NCBI GenBank assembly: GCA_031269355.1
Contig: JAISZG010000034.1
Location: 19,911 to 83,910 of the forward strand
DNA: 64,000 bases
From: Oscillospiraceae bacterium
GTDB taxonomy: Bacteria > Bacillota > Clostridia > Christensenellales > Aristaeellaceae
Direction: 5' to 3'
In this document: piece by piece, positions 42,726 to 52,124 of the stretch
How positions within the stretch are numbered: position 1 is the stretch's first letter
Layout of the letters: each line of letters opens with the position of its first letter
The notes under the pieces: generated by a model
What the model saw: only the letters and a program-made list of their open reading frames with translations
Told to the model about the DNA's origin: nothing
The model's database searches: none
Position numbers and translations under genes: made by a program

Positions 42726-44450
42726 TTGTCTCACATTGAAGTCGATAATTTAACGTTCGCATATGAATGGAACCCAACTCCAGTATTCGAACGCGTTTCC
42801 TTCCAGATCGACACCAATTGGAAGTGCGGGTTAATCGGCCTTAACGGGCGTGGAAAAACCACGTTCCTGCGTCTTCTGTGCGGCGAACTCCCATTAGATG
42901 AAGGGGGCGGCAGCGCGATCCGCAAGTCTGCGGCGGTGGATATGTTCCCGTTCGATCCTTTTAGACGGGGTCTCTGCCCCAGACACCCCAAAACAAAGCG
43001 GGGCTGCGCCCCACACCCGCCAGATACAACCATTGACGCGCGAACCGTCGCCCGCGCGTGTGTCGCGCCGTTCGACGAATGGGAGAGGGAAATGGATCTG
43101 CTCGCGCGAGACGGAAGCGATAATGCTCTCCTTAAATATGGCGAATTGCAAGAATCAATGATTCGCCTGGACGGATATCGAATCAACGAGTGGATAGATA
43201 TTGAAACCGGCAAACTTGGCATGCCGCCGCGCGCGCTTGATCTTCCATACAATAAGTTATCAGGCGGCGAACGGACGAAGCTTCTCATCGCCTCTCTGTT
43301 CCTTAAAGGACGGTTGTACGCGCAGGGCGAAGTCTCGTTTTGTTCGGGGACGTCGGGGGCAAAAATTCCGTCTATATCAAAGGAACGGTTTCTGCTAATC
43401 GACGAGCCGACAAACCACCTGGATTCGCGGGGTCGTGAAAAGCTGCAAACATATCTATCGCAGCAGAGCGGCTTTTTGCTGGTCAGCCATGATCGCGCGC
43501 TTCTTGACGGAGTTTGTGATCACATAGTAAGTATAAACAAAAAATCGATCGAAGTTCAGCAGGGCAATTACGCGGCTTGGAAACAAAACCACGATCTTCA
43601 GGAAGCGGCGGAGTATAAGAGAAACGAACGCCTGAAGGGTGAGATCGGTCGGCTAAACGATTCGATGCACCGCATCGCCGATTGGTCGAATAAAGTCGAA
43701 GCGAGCAAAATCGGCGAACATTCGGCGGATCGCGGGTTTATCGGCGCGCAATCCGCTCGTATGATGAAGCGCTCAAAGAACGCCGAGCGACGCGCCCAGT
43801 CGTCCATAGAGGAAAAGAAAACTCTTTTAACCGACGTGGACGTGGCCTCGCCGCTAATACTACGCCCCTTGACCTATTCGAAGCCGCGATTGATCGAACT
43901 GAATAATCTTTCTGTTGATTATGGGCACGGAGCGCTGTTTAATCCGATAACGCTAGACGTGATGCGCGGCGAACGAATAGCGCTGACAGGCGGAAACGGC
44001 TGCGGTAAAACCAGCGTGCTCCGTTTATTATGCGGCAATGATATACCGCATATGGGAACGGTTCGGCTTGGAAGTAATCTTACAATATCATATGTATCGC
44101 AGGAAACGACGCATACGCGCGGAACTCCGTTGGCATGGGCGGCGACTGTCGGCGTCGAGCGAACGTTGTTTATGACGATATTGCGCAAGTTTGGATTCTC
44201 ACGAGAGCAGCTCGAGATGCCAGTTGAATTCGCAAGCGAGGGGCAACGGAAAAAAATTCTGCTCGCGACCAGCCTTTGCGAGCAAGCGCATCTATACGTT
44301 TGGGATGAGCCGCTCAACTTTATAGACGTCGCTTCGCGCGAGCAGATAGAAAATTTAATATTAAAGTATCAGCCTACAATGTTATTTGTCGAGCACGATC
44401 GCAGGTTTCAGGAGAACGTATCGACAAGGGTAATATCGCTCGACAATTAG
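42726..44450 (+). CDS. Lsa-like ABC-F ATPase with two repeat insertions
   Basis: A soluble twin-ATPase protein of 574 residues, in the branch of ribosome-protecting ABC-F proteins (Lsa type: SHIEVDNLTFAYE, NWKCGLIGLNGRGKTT). Domain 1 has Walker A, the signature LSGGERTKLL and Walker B LLIDEPTNHLD. Domain 2 has GGNGCGKTS, a degraded signature ASEGQRKKILLA and WDEPLNFID, and the tail EHDRRFQENV is typical. Residues about 79-99 and 197-220 are translated GC-rich repeats. The second lies between the signature and Walker B of domain 1, where relatives have only a few residues. TTG 42726 has GGAGG 7 bases upstream. ABC-F proteins of this branch protect against lincosamides, streptogramins A or pleuromutilins; whether this one still does is uncertain. 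Confidence 0.85.
   Translation: MSHIEVDNLTFAYEWNPTPVFERVSFQIDTNWKCGLIGLNGRGKTTFLRLLCGELPLDEGGGSAIRKSAAVDMFPFDPFRRGLCPRHPKTKRGCAPHPPDTTIDARTVARACVAPFDEWEREMDLLARDGSDNALLKYGELQESMIRLDGYRINEWIDIETGKLGMPPRALDLPYNKLSGGERTKLLIASLFLKGRLYAQGEVSFCSGTSGAKIPSISKERFLLIDEPTNHLDSRGREKLQTYLSQQSGFLLVSHDRALLDGVCDHIVSINKKSIEVQQGNYAAWKQNHDLQEAAEYKRNERLKGEIGRLNDSMHRIADWSNKVEASKIGEHSADRGFIGAQSARMMKRSKNAERRAQSSIEEKKTLLTDVDVASPLILRPLTYSKPRLIELNNLSVDYGHGALFNPITLDVMRGERIALTGGNGCGKTSVLRLLCGNDIPHMGTVRLGSNLTISYVSQETTHTRGTPLAWAATVGVERTLFMTILRKFGFSREQLEMPVEFASEGQRKKILLATSLCEQAHLYVWDEPLNFIDVASREQIENLILKYQPTMLFVEHDRRFQENVSTRVISLDN
42960..43021 (-). repeat. GC-rich repeat copy 7, inside the ABC-F gene
   Basis: Reverse orientation, full length: TTAGACGGGGTCTCTGCCCC, then CACCCCAAAACAAAGC, then GGGGCTGCGCCCCACACCCG. 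Read in frame as part of the first ATPase domain. Confidence 0.92.
43316..43384 (+). repeat. GC-rich repeat copy 8, inside the ABC-F gene
   Basis: Forward orientation: GGCGAAGTCTCGTTTTGTTC, then GGGGACGTCGGGGGC, then CCGTCTATATCAAAG. It is in frame between the ABC signature and Walker B, and opposite in orientation to copy 7, 300 bases away. Confidence 0.87.
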
Positions 44451-44455
44451 CATGG

Positions 44456-45496
44456 CTAGGCGTTTGTCCAAGGCGCGTCCATTTGGCTGTATTCGTCGCG
44501 CAGATGGGTTCTCACCCGCATGCCAATCGCTTTCTTCGGGCACTTCGCGACGCATTGGGAGCAGCCGGTGCAGGAGTTCGTTATTATATGCGGGTGTTTG
44601 CGCTCGCCTATTATCGCGTCAAATTGGCAGGCCTTTTTGCATATCGAGCATCCTATACACGCCTTTGAATCTATTGCCGCCTCGCGGCGGTTTTGATAAT
44701 CCGCCCATATCGCATCCGTAGGGCACGCCTCCGCGCACATCATGCAACCGGTGCATTTTTCCGGGTGGATGACGGGCAGATTGTTCACCATCTCTATAGC
44801 GCCAAACTTACACGCATTTACGCATTTGCCGCACGAGAAGCAGCCGGCTTTGCAGTTATCGGTCACTACGCGCCCGCGTTCGTTCGCGTGGCATATCAAG
44901 CGAACCGGCTGTTTGAACGGCTGCAAACTGATAACCTGTTTTGGGCAGACGGATACACATTTTCCGCATCCGGTGCACCTCTCGCGGTTGATATCGACGA
45001 GCTGAATCCTGTCGTCCACCCTTATCGCGCCAAACGCGCATACCGACGCGCAGGTTCCAAGCCCCAGGCATGCGAAATGACACGACTTAGTTCCATCGGA
45101 TACGATAGACGCGGCGATGCAGTCGCGCACTCCATGATAATTATATTTTGGTAAACAATAATTGGTGCCGCCTCGGCATAACAAAGTGGCTACCTTACGC
45201 TGCATAGGATCAACATCCCCGGCGTCCTGTCCGATAATCTGAGCTATGCGCCGCGCGACTTCGGTACCTCCGACCGGGCAGCCGTTAACCGGAGCGCTTC
45301 CCTCCACGATGGCGGATGCGAACGCGTCGCAGCCGGAGAAGCCGCATCCACCGCAGTTCGCGCCCGGAAGCGCGGCTCTTACCATAAGCGTTTGTTCGCT
45401 GGATTTTACGGCGAACAGCTTGCTCGCATATCCTAAAATTAGCCCAAACGCCAGACCGATCGCGCCAAGCAGCAATCCCGCGCTGACTATCTCCAT
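44456..45496 (-). CDS. rnfB: Rnf complex subunit RnfB, iron-sulfur electron-entry subunit
   Basis: A membrane-anchored ferredoxin of 346 residues, longer than the proteobacterial form and typical of Clostridia. Helix 1 is residues 5-24. An Fe-S domain follows with CGGCGFSGC and CPVGG. Several [4Fe-4S] motifs come next, among them CTGCGKCVSVCP, CFSCGKCVNAC, CTGCMMCAEACP, CIGCSICKKAC and CTGCSQCVAKCP. It takes electrons from ferredoxin at the cytoplasmic face. The start has GAGGGA 5 bases upstream. It is the last gene of rnfCDGEAB. A repeat copy separates it from rnfA. Confidence 0.96.
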   Translation of the reverse strand: MEIVSAGLLLGAIGLAFGLILGYASKLFAVKSSEQTLMVRAALPGANCGGCGFSGCDAFASAIVEGSAPVNGCPVGGTEVARRIAQIIGQDAGDVDPMQRKVATLLCRGGTNYCLPKYNYHGVRDCIAASIVSDGTKSCHFACLGLGTCASVCAFGAIRVDDRIQLVDINRERCTGCGKCVSVCPKQVISLQPFKQPVRLICHANERGRVVTDNCKAGCFSCGKCVNACKFGAIEMVNNLPVIHPEKCTGCMMCAEACPTDAIWADYQNRREAAIDSKACIGCSICKKACQFDAIIGERKHPHIITNSCTGCSQCVAKCPKKAIGMRVRTHLRDEYSQMDAPWTNA

Positions 45497-45517
45497 ATCA
45501 ATCCCTCGTATTTCTCA

Positions 45518-45567
45518 TTAGACGGAAGTTCCGCCCCAACAATGCGGCTTTTTGCCCCGCACCCGCT
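45518..45567 (-). repeat. GC-rich repeat copy 9, rnfA-rnfB spacer
   Basis: Reverse orientation, slightly shortened: TTAGACGGAAGTTCCGCCCC, then GCGGCTTTTTGCCCCGCACC. It lies within the rnf transcript and leaves both genes intact. Confidence 0.8.
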
Positions 45568-45568
45568 A

Positions 45569-46147
45569 TCAATGTATCAATCCGCCGAATCCTTGAAACG
45601 CGACGCTCATCAACCCCGCCGTGATCAGCGCGCCGGGAAACCCGTCCATCCAATCCGGAAAATCAGATATCGCCAGTCGCTCTCGAATGCCAGCAAACAG
45701 ACAGATCGCCAGCGTAAATCCCGCGCCGCCGGCAAATCCGTTTACGACCGACTGAATCAGATTATACCCGCTGGTCACGTTTAAAATCGTAACGCCCAGC
45801 ACCGCGCAGTTTGTAGTGATAAGCGGCAGATAAACGCCCAGCGCATTGTAAAGCATAGGCAGGTAGTTTCGCAGAACCATTTCGACAAGTTGCACCAGTG
45901 CGGCGATAACCACGATGAATACCAGCGTCTGCATATACACCATGCCCAATCGCGAAAGCAAATAGGTATTTAATATATATGTTATGAGCGACGCAAGAGT
46001 CATAACAAACGTAACCGCCACGCCCATTCCGATGGCGGTCTCCAGCTTTTTCGATACCCCTAAAAACGGACAGCAGCCCAGGAATCTTGACATAACGAAG
46101 TTGTTGACCAGTATACCGCCAATAACTATAAACGCTATATCTTTCAT
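45569..46147 (-). CDS. rnfA: Rnf complex subunit RnfA
   Basis: An integral membrane subunit of 192 residues and six helices. The conserved NNFVMSRFLGCCPFLGVSK and its mirror TTNCAVLGV carry cysteines that hold the intramembrane cluster shared with RnfE. The ATG at 46147 has AAGGAA upstream; the longer frame overlaps rnfE and is not conserved. It overlaps the rnfE stop by 4 bases. Confidence 0.96.
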   Translation of the reverse strand: MKDIAFIVIGGILVNNFVMSRFLGCCPFLGVSKKLETAIGMGVAVTFVMTLASLITYILNTYLLSRLGMVYMQTLVFIVVIAALVQLVEMVLRNYLPMLYNALGVYLPLITTNCAVLGVTILNVTSGYNLIQSVVNGFAGGAGFTLAICLFAGIRERLAISDFPDWMDGFPGALITAGLMSVAFQGFGGLIH

Positions 46148-46770
46148 AATTGAATTCCTTTCCGCGCGGACTTGCGCCGTTCGTATGATTTCATCATCAC
46201 GTTCACAAGCGCCAGCACTATGCCCAGCGTGATAAACCCACCCGGCGGTTGTGTGAGCATGCCCATCGGTTGATAGCCCGCAGGCATAATATGTATGCCA
46301 AACCAAGTTCCAGCGCCGAGTATTTCGCGCACGCTGGAGAGTATCATGAGCGCAAGCGTAAAACCGGCGCCCATTCCTAGCCCGTCCAATATCGACAAAC
46401 CTACCGGGTTAACCGACGCGAACGCCTCCGCCCGCGCGAATACTATACAATTTACTACTATAAGCGGAATGAATATGCCCAGCGATTTATCAAGCGCGGG
46501 AACGAACGCCTTTAGCACCATCTGTACAATCGTGGTGAATGTGGCGATCACGACGACGAACGCCGGTATTCGAATGTTCGATGGAATAACCTTGCGAAGC
46601 GACGATATAAAAAGATTCGACATTACCAAAACAAACGTAGTTGCGGCGCCCATACCCAATCCGTTTGACGCCGTGGTAGTAACGGCGAGCGTAGGGCACA
46701 TGCCCAGCACCAGCCGAAACGCTGGGTTCTCATCCAATATTCCGTTTTTTATCGTCTTCCACGCGTTCAT
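46144..46770 (-). CDS. rnfE: Rnf complex subunit RnfE
   Basis: An integral membrane subunit of 208 residues, homologous to RnfA. GILDENPAFRLVLGMCPTLA and IPLIVVNCIVFARAEAFA are the two half-motifs with cysteines for the membrane cluster. AGGCGG precedes the start, which overlaps the rnfG stop in ATGA. Confidence 0.96.
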   Translation of the reverse strand: MNAWKTIKNGILDENPAFRLVLGMCPTLAVTTTASNGLGMGAATTFVLVMSNLFISSLRKVIPSNIRIPAFVVVIATFTTIVQMVLKAFVPALDKSLGIFIPLIVVNCIVFARAEAFASVNPVGLSILDGLGMGAGFTLALMILSSVREILGAGTWFGIHIMPAGYQPMGMLTQPPGGFITLGIVLALVNVMMKSYERRKSARKGIQL

Positions 46771-47330
46771 TCAGTCGCCGCCTCTCCAATGGCATTCAGC
46801 TGCTCGAATAAGAGGATTGCATCCGACACGGCGGTCTTGACCGCGCGGGATGATATTGTCGCTCCGGATATGGTATTTACATCCTGAGATACTCGGGCGG
46901 ATGGAAGCATAACAAATTGAGATAGAAACGGTTCATCCTTTATCTTCATTCCCAACCCTGATGTTTCCTGGATATCCCCTATCGCGGCGCAAACTATCGA
47001 GCCGTCCGTTAGTATACCAATAGTCACGGGGATTTCCGCCTTATATCCCTGCGGATTCAGCAGGAAAGTGTAGCCGATCGTTTCACCTCCGCTCGTCGCT
47101 CGGTAAACTTCCGCCATATCGCCGTACGCTCCCCCGTTCGCCCATACGGACGAATCAATCAGTTCAAACTCGTCGGCGTCTGGCATAACCTTCGAGCGAG
47201 ATGATTCCGATTCCGCCAAGCGCCGCGATTCAATCGGACCGCGCGTTATGATATTCACAGCCGCCAGCGCGATAGCCGCGACAAGCGTGATGAGAAGAAG
47301 GCGCACGCCGGCGTTTAGTATATCACGCAC
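46767..47330 (-). CDS. rnfG: Rnf complex subunit RnfG, FMN-binding
   Basis: A subunit of 187 residues with one N-terminal helix (residues 8-26) and an outside flavin domain. The covalent FMN site is SGATISSRAV, with FMN carried on the Thr. GTG at 47330 overlaps the rnfD stop by 8 bases and has GGAGGTG upstream. Confidence 0.95.
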   Translation of the reverse strand: MRDILNAGVRLLLITLVAAIALAAVNIITRGPIESRRLAESESSRSKVMPDADEFELIDSSVWANGGAYGDMAEVYRATSGGETIGYTFLLNPQGYKAEIPVTIGILTDGSIVCAAIGDIQETSGLGMKIKDEPFLSQFVMLPSARVSQDVNTISGATISSRAVKTAVSDAILLFEQLNAIGEAATE

Positions 47331-48339
47331 CGCCCTTCACCTCCCCGGCTTTTGTTTCGCCAAACCAGATCGGTCTAAACGCGCGGTTTATCAGCGGCGT
47401 CAGCAAGTTCATAAACAATATGGCAAACGAACAGCCCTCCGGATACGATGGATTAAACGCGCGAATCACCCACAATATTAATCCGCACCCGACGCCCATT
47501 ATCGCCTTGCCCAACGGCGTTATCGGAGACGTCACATAATCCGTCGCCATGAAGAACGCGCTTAGTATAAGCCCGCCCGATAGCGTTTGATAAAGCGCGC
47601 TCTGGCTTGAACCATCTTCCCAAACGGTTCCCGTCTGAATAAGAAACAGCACGAACACTGTAAGTATAAACGTGACAGGAATATGCCAGGTGATCACGCG
47701 GCGGACGAGAAGATACGCGCCCCCAATAAGCAGCGCAAGTTTGCTTGTTTCGCCGAGCATCCCTGGAACCGTGCCCAGGAACAGCTGAGATGCCGTATAT
47801 GGAGACCGGCTGTTTACGAGCGACAGCGCGAGCGGCGTAGCCTGCGTTAAAGCGTCGACCGACGTTGCTTGGCTAACTGCGTCCAGCGCCTCTCCGGAAC
47901 CTCTGCCGACGACGGTCGCAGTCATAAGCGTTGCCCAGGATATCATAAGTATCGTCCTCGCGCCAAGCGCAGGATTAAGAAAATTTTGCCCTATACCGCC
48001 AAATATTTGTTTTATTAATATAATTGCTATAGCGGAACCGATTGCGCACATCCACCACGGCGCGGTGGGCGGAAGGTTCATAGCCAGCAGCAAGCCCGTG
48101 ACCACCGCACTCCAATCGTTAACGCGAACGGGCTTCTTCGCATGCCGCTGGTATAAATATTCCGCCGCCACGCTGGAAAGAACGCACACAATTATTACAG
48201 TCAACGCCTGCCGTCCGAAATACCACACGCTAAATCCCAACGCCGGAATCAACGCGACGCACACATCCCGCATAAGCGAGGCGGTGGACGACGCGTCGCG
48301 CCAGTGCGGGGATGAGGACGCGTTCCATCGTTTCGCCAT
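47323..48339 (-). CDS. rnfD: Rnf complex subunit RnfD, FMN-binding membrane protein
   Basis: A polytopic subunit of 338 residues. The covalent FMN Thr lies in ALTQATPLA, and GGIGQNFLNPALGAR and PEGCSFAILFMN are family blocks. It forms part of the ion path with RnfA and RnfE. The ATG at 48339 has AGGAGG about 9 bases upstream, which is just outside the repeat copy that separates it from rnfC. Confidence 0.95.
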   Translation of the reverse strand: MAKRWNASSSPHWRDASSTASLMRDVCVALIPALGFSVWYFGRQALTVIIVCVLSSVAAEYLYQRHAKKPVRVNDWSAVVTGLLLAMNLPPTAPWWMCAIGSAIAIILIKQIFGGIGQNFLNPALGARTILMISWATLMTATVVGRGSGEALDAVSQATSVDALTQATPLALSLVNSRSPYTASQLFLGTVPGMLGETSKLALLIGGAYLLVRRVITWHIPVTFILTVFVLFLIQTGTVWEDGSSQSALYQTLSGGLILSAFFMATDYVTSPITPLGKAIMGVGCGLILWVIRAFNPSYPEGCSFAILFMNLLTPLINRAFRPIWFGETKAGEVKGGA

Positions 48340-48355
48340 TTCAATCGATCCTCCT

Positions 48356-48411
48356 ATTAGTCGGGGACTATGCCCCCCGAACGATACGAAGCCGCGCCCC
48401 ATGCCCGCTGC
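48356..48411 (-). repeat. GC-rich repeat copy 10, rnfC-rnfD spacer
   Basis: Reverse orientation: TTAGTCGGGGACTATGCCCC, then CCGAACGATACGAAGC and GCGCCCCATGCCCGC. It is transcribed between two rnf genes. Confidence 0.82.
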
Positions 48412-48424
48412 TTGGGCGCCTTCG

Positions 48425-49804
48425 CTATGCTTTCTTCTTGGATGTAGGCTCTGCGCCTTGCGCCCGCTTCACAAACGGCGCGGCCATTTTCTTACCCACC
48501 CTGCACATCTGCGTCAGCTGCCGTTTGGCCGGGCACACATAAGTGCACACGCCGCATTCGATGCAGTTTAGCACTCCGTTCGCGCCAACTTCCTCCCACA
48601 TTCGTTTGCGCGCATATGCGTCTATAATCGCGGGCTGCAGCCGCATTGGACAGGAACGCGTGCAGCGTCCGCAGCGTATGCACGGCGTTTCATCCGGAGC
48701 TATAGATTCACCGCCCACCGCGAGCAAACCGGAACTGTTTTTAGTCAGCGGCACCTCAAGCCTGTTAAGAGCGATGCCCATCATTGGCCCGCCCAGTATT
48801 ATCTTGCCGGTTTCCTCGCGCAGTCCGCCGCAGTATTCGATTAGATCGACCAGCGGCGTTCCTATGCGGGCCGTTAAGTTCTTAGGTTCGCGCACCAAGC
48901 CCGATACCGTAATTCCGCGCTCTATAAGCGGTCTGCCAGTGCGAAGCGCGTGGGAGATTTCTATCGTAGTAGATATGTTCAGAACCGCCGCGCCTATGGC
49001 GGAGGGCAATCCCCCCAATGGCACGCTACGTCCGGTCAACGCGTATATCAGCTGCTTCTCCCCGCCCTGCGGATAGCGCACCGGAAGTTCTACGACTTCA
49101 GCTTTATCACCCGCCGCCTTTCTAACCGCAGCGATCGCATCCGGTTTATTAGCCTCGATGCCAAACACAAGCCGCTTGGCGTTTACGATACGCTGCGCCA
49201 GCTTCGCGCCGTCGATCAGATCGCCTGTGCGTTCAAGCATCAGCCTATGATCTACCGTTAGATAAGGCTCGCATTCCACGCCGTTTATTATAAGCGTATC
49301 TATTGATTTGCCTTGAGGAACCGTCAGCTTAACAGCCGTAGGAAACGCCGCGCCGCCCATTCCAACAATGCCCGCCGCGCGGACGCGCGCTATTAGCACC
49401 TGCGGCTCGCGCTGCGCGACATCCGGATCAGGCGCGATAGATGGATCCCAGCGATCTTCATAATCATTATCAATTATAACCGACGGAACGGATACGCCGT
49501 TGGGCAGCATGCACGGGGCAACGCTGAGCACTCGCCCCGACGCGCTCGCATGCACGGGCGCGGATACAAACGCGCTCGTTTCGCCTATCATCTGCCCAAG
49601 ATTAACCGTATCTCCCGCCTTCACCAAACACACACACGGCGCGCCGATGTGCTGACTGAGCGGAATGATCAGTCTATCCGGTATAGGGGCGGCTTCAAAA
49701 GCTTTGCCCGACGTCAGCGACTTAGAACTTTCGCATCCGTGCGGATGCACGCCGCCTGGAAATTTCCGTGATCTCCGGTTGCCGAAGGGATAGGCAAACG
49801 CCAT
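48425..49804 (-). CDS. rnfC: Rnf complex subunit RnfC, NADH-binding
   Basis: A peripheral subunit of 459 residues that reduces NAD+ at the end of the chain. It shows the N-terminal FPGGVHPHGCE, the nucleotide-FMN loop AGIVGMGGAAFPTAVKL and NGVECEPYLTVDHRLM. Two [4Fe-4S] motifs are present (CIRCGRCTRSCP and CIECGVCTYVCP). The last 14 residues (KRAQGAEPTSKKKA) resemble the translated tail of the GC-rich repeat. AAGG is 8 bases before the ATG. It is the first gene of rnfCDGEAB, an ion-pumping ferredoxin:NAD+ oxidoreductase whose ion (Na+ or H+) cannot be told here. The upstream stretch 49805-49880 is AT-rich with TATAAT, so a promoter is likely there. Confidence 0.95.
   Translation of the reverse strand: MAFAYPFGNRRSRKFPGGVHPHGCESSKSLTSGKAFEAAPIPDRLIIPLSQHIGAPCVCLVKAGDTVNLGQMIGETSAFVSAPVHASASGRVLSVAPCMLPNGVSVPSVIIDNDYEDRWDPSIAPDPDVAQREPQVLIARVRAAGIVGMGGAAFPTAVKLTVPQGKSIDTLIINGVECEPYLTVDHRLMLERTGDLIDGAKLAQRIVNAKRLVFGIEANKPDAIAAVRKAAGDKAEVVELPVRYPQGGEKQLIYALTGRSVPLGGLPSAIGAAVLNISTTIEISHALRTGRPLIERGITVSGLVREPKNLTARIGTPLVDLIEYCGGLREETGKIILGGPMMGIALNRLEVPLTKNSSGLLAVGGESIAPDETPCIRCGRCTRSCPMRLQPAIIDAYARKRMWEEVGANGVLNCIECGVCTYVCPAKRQLTQMCRVGKKMAAPFVKRAQGAEPTSKKKA
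48432..48462 (-). repeat. Possible partial GC-rich repeat at the rnfC 3' end
   Basis: On the coding strand, GCGCAGAGCC followed by ACATCCAAGAAG matches the GCAGAGCC-TCTAATAAGAAG end of the family and is read in the same frame as copy 4. Only the tail is present, so chance is possible. Confidence 0.35.
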
Positions 49805-49890
49805 CCAGCGACCTTCTTTCTATGTATTATTATACAATAAATTTCATATAGAATATTATATAATTCAATATCTAATATATGGAATCCTAT

Positions 49891-51630
49891 TTATGTATCA
49901 AAAACATTATCCCGTATGAGCGCACGTTTGCGAGCCGCCGAGGAAAGCAGCAGCGCCTTTGCATACGCGCGGGCGTTTCCGGCAGTAGATTCCACTTCGT
50001 CCGTCGACGCGCCGCCGAGCATCCGCGCAAGCTCGTCCGCGCGCGCTTCCTCATCCAATCGTTCTAGCATTGTACGCGTTCTCTCGCCGTCGGTTTGTTT
50101 TGATACCAGATATGCGATATCCGCCATAGCCGCGATTTGCGGCAGGTGCGTAACGCATATAACCTGAGCGGAGCGCGCTAGCCAGGCCATCTTCTCCGCG
50201 ACAGCTTGAGCCGCGCGACCGCTTATGCCGGTGTCGATTTCATCGAATATCATCACTGGAACGCCGGAGCGATCCGCCTCTATCGTTTTCAGAGCCAGCA
50301 TAACGCGCGACAATTCACCGCCGGACGCGACATCCGACAATGGTCGCAACGGTTCTCCGGGGTTAGCGCTCAATACGAACATAACATGATCCACGCCGTC
50401 TTCCCTGGCGTCCTCCGCGTCCGCGAACGCAACTTCAAACCGCGCACGCTCCATGCTCAAATCTTGAAGCTGCCCGCGCAGTCGGCTCGCGAATTTTTCA
50501 GCCAGCTCGCGCCGCGTTTCCGATACCGCTTGAGCCGCTTTGCGATACGTCTCTTCACGCCGTGCGCATGACGCGCGCAGCTGTTCAGCGTGCTCCTCGC
50601 TACCGAGCGTTTCTTCCAATTCCTTTTCGACACGCGATTGGAACGCCAGCATCTCGCGAGTAGACGCGCCATATTTACGGCCAAGCCGCTGCAGCAGCGC
50701 AAGCCGCGATTCGACGCGGTCTATATCTCGCGGATCTATCTGCGCTTCGTCTTCCGCCCGGCTCAGTTCCGACGCGACGTCTTCCAATTCATATCCCGCC
50801 GTCGCCAATCTCGCGGACAATGAGGCGAAACTTTCGTCAAACCCCGCGATGCCGCCCAACAGCGCGGCGGCTTGCCTAAGCTCGTTCAACGCGCCGCTAG
50901 TGCGCTCGGTACCTGATACAAGCGCACTGGCTTTACGCAGAGCCTGATCTATTTTCTCCGCGTGCCGCGCGCGTCGAGACTCCGACTCCAATCGGATTTC
51001 CTCGTCCTCAACCAGCCTGGCTTCCTTAAGCTCCGCTAATTGATATCGCAGCATATCAAGCCGACGCGCGCGCTCCTGCGCGTCGGACAGCAGCTCGTCC
51101 AGCGCGCGAACATCCTTCCGCCAGGCGCGCCAAGCGGATCGTAACTCCGATAACCGCTCGATGTGCGCCGCGTCTCCGAACGCGTCAAGGAATGCGAGGT
51201 GCGTTTTCGAATCAAGAAGCGCTTGGTTCGCGTGCTGTCCGTGAAGCTCCACCAACTGCGCGGTTATATTCCTGAACGCGGATAACGGAAGCGTTTCGCC
51301 CGCAACGCGGCAAACCGTTCTTCCGTTTGAGAACAGTTCGCGAGAGAGAATCAGCTGCCCATCTTCAGCGTCCAGCTCGCGTGCGCGCAAAGTTTCCTGC
51401 ACGGCAGGGAGCGCGCTTATGTCAAATAAAGCCGTCACACCGCCGCGCGACGCGCCGGTTTGCAGCATTTCCCTATCGGCGCGTTCGCCAAGCAAAAACG
51501 CAACCGCGCCAATCACAATCGATTTCCCCGCGCCGGTTTCGCCGGTGATCGCGGACAAACCGCTCCCCCACTCAATCGTCAGTTCATCGATCAACGCGAT
51601 GCGTCGGATCGTCAATTCCAACAACGCCAT
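49891..51630 (-). CDS. recN: DNA repair protein RecN
   Basis: An SMC-like ATPase of 579 residues acting on double-strand breaks. Walker A is ITGETGAGKSIVIGA near residue 30. The middle (residues about 150-400) is two coiled coils, rich in Ala, Glu and Arg. The signature and Walker B come late: ASGGELSRVMLAL and MIFDEIDTGISG. It is the last gene of nth-dxs-tlyA-nadK-argR-recN. The usual Firmicutes neighbours spoIVB and spo0A do not follow; the rnf operon lies there instead. Confidence 0.96.
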   Translation of the reverse strand: MALLELTIRRIALIDELTIEWGSGLSAITGETGAGKSIVIGAVAFLLGERADREMLQTGASRGGVTALFDISALPAVQETLRARELDAEDGQLILSRELFSNGRTVCRVAGETLPLSAFRNITAQLVELHGQHANQALLDSKTHLAFLDAFGDAAHIERLSELRSAWRAWRKDVRALDELLSDAQERARRLDMLRYQLAELKEARLVEDEEIRLESESRRARHAEKIDQALRKASALVSGTERTSGALNELRQAAALLGGIAGFDESFASLSARLATAGYELEDVASELSRAEDEAQIDPRDIDRVESRLALLQRLGRKYGASTREMLAFQSRVEKELEETLGSEEHAEQLRASCARREETYRKAAQAVSETRRELAEKFASRLRGQLQDLSMERARFEVAFADAEDAREDGVDHVMFVLSANPGEPLRPLSDVASGGELSRVMLALKTIEADRSGVPVMIFDEIDTGISGRAAQAVAEKMAWLARSAQVICVTHLPQIAAMADIAYLVSKQTDGERTRTMLERLDEEARADELARMLGGASTDEVESTAGNARAYAKALLLSSAARKRALIRDNVFDT

Positions 51631-51662
51631 GCGTCAATTTTACCGCGATTTATAGAGATTGG

Positions 51663-52124
51663 TCAAGTCCCCGCATCCAGCATTTGGCGAAGACGATCCA
51701 TCACATATGGCACTTCAGAATTGCGATGCGTAATTATCACGCAAGTATTATCGCCCGCCAGCGTGCCTACAATTTCAGCCATGCCCAAATTATCTATCGC
51801 CTCGCCAGCCGCATGCGCGGCACCCGGAAGCGTTTTTACTACGATTAGGTTTTGAGCCTCCGTCATAGACACCACCGTTTGGGCGAATACCCGTATCATT
51901 CGTTCCGAGATGCCAAAGCTCTGCACCGACGGAGAAACATACCGATAACCGCCGTCTTCGAGCAACGCCTTGGTCAGTCTGAGTTCTTTCACATCGCGGG
52001 ATACCGTCGCCTGAGTCGCTTTTATACCCCGTGTGTGCAGCTTCTCAGTAAGCTGCTCCTGTGTCTCGATCGCTTCCTGACCAATAATGCTCAGAATTGT
52101 GGATTGACGTAATGACTTCGTCAT
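51663..52124 (-). CDS. argR: Arginine repressor ArgR/AhrC
   Basis: A repressor of 153 residues. The N-terminal winged HTH covers residues 1-70 (TQEQLTEKLHTRGIKATQATVSRD). The C-terminal oligomerisation and arginine-binding domain has GTLAGDNTCVIITHR. The ATG at 52124 has AGAGGTG 5 bases upstream; the longer frame is not conserved. The long-standing argR-recN linkage in Firmicutes is preserved. Confidence 0.95.
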   Translation of the reverse strand: MTKSLRQSTILSIIGQEAIETQEQLTEKLHTRGIKATQATVSRDVKELRLTKALLEDGGYRYVSPSVQSFGISERMIRVFAQTVVSMTEAQNLIVVKTLPGAAHAAGEAIDNLGMAEIVGTLAGDNTCVIITHRNSEVPYVMDRLRQMLDAGT

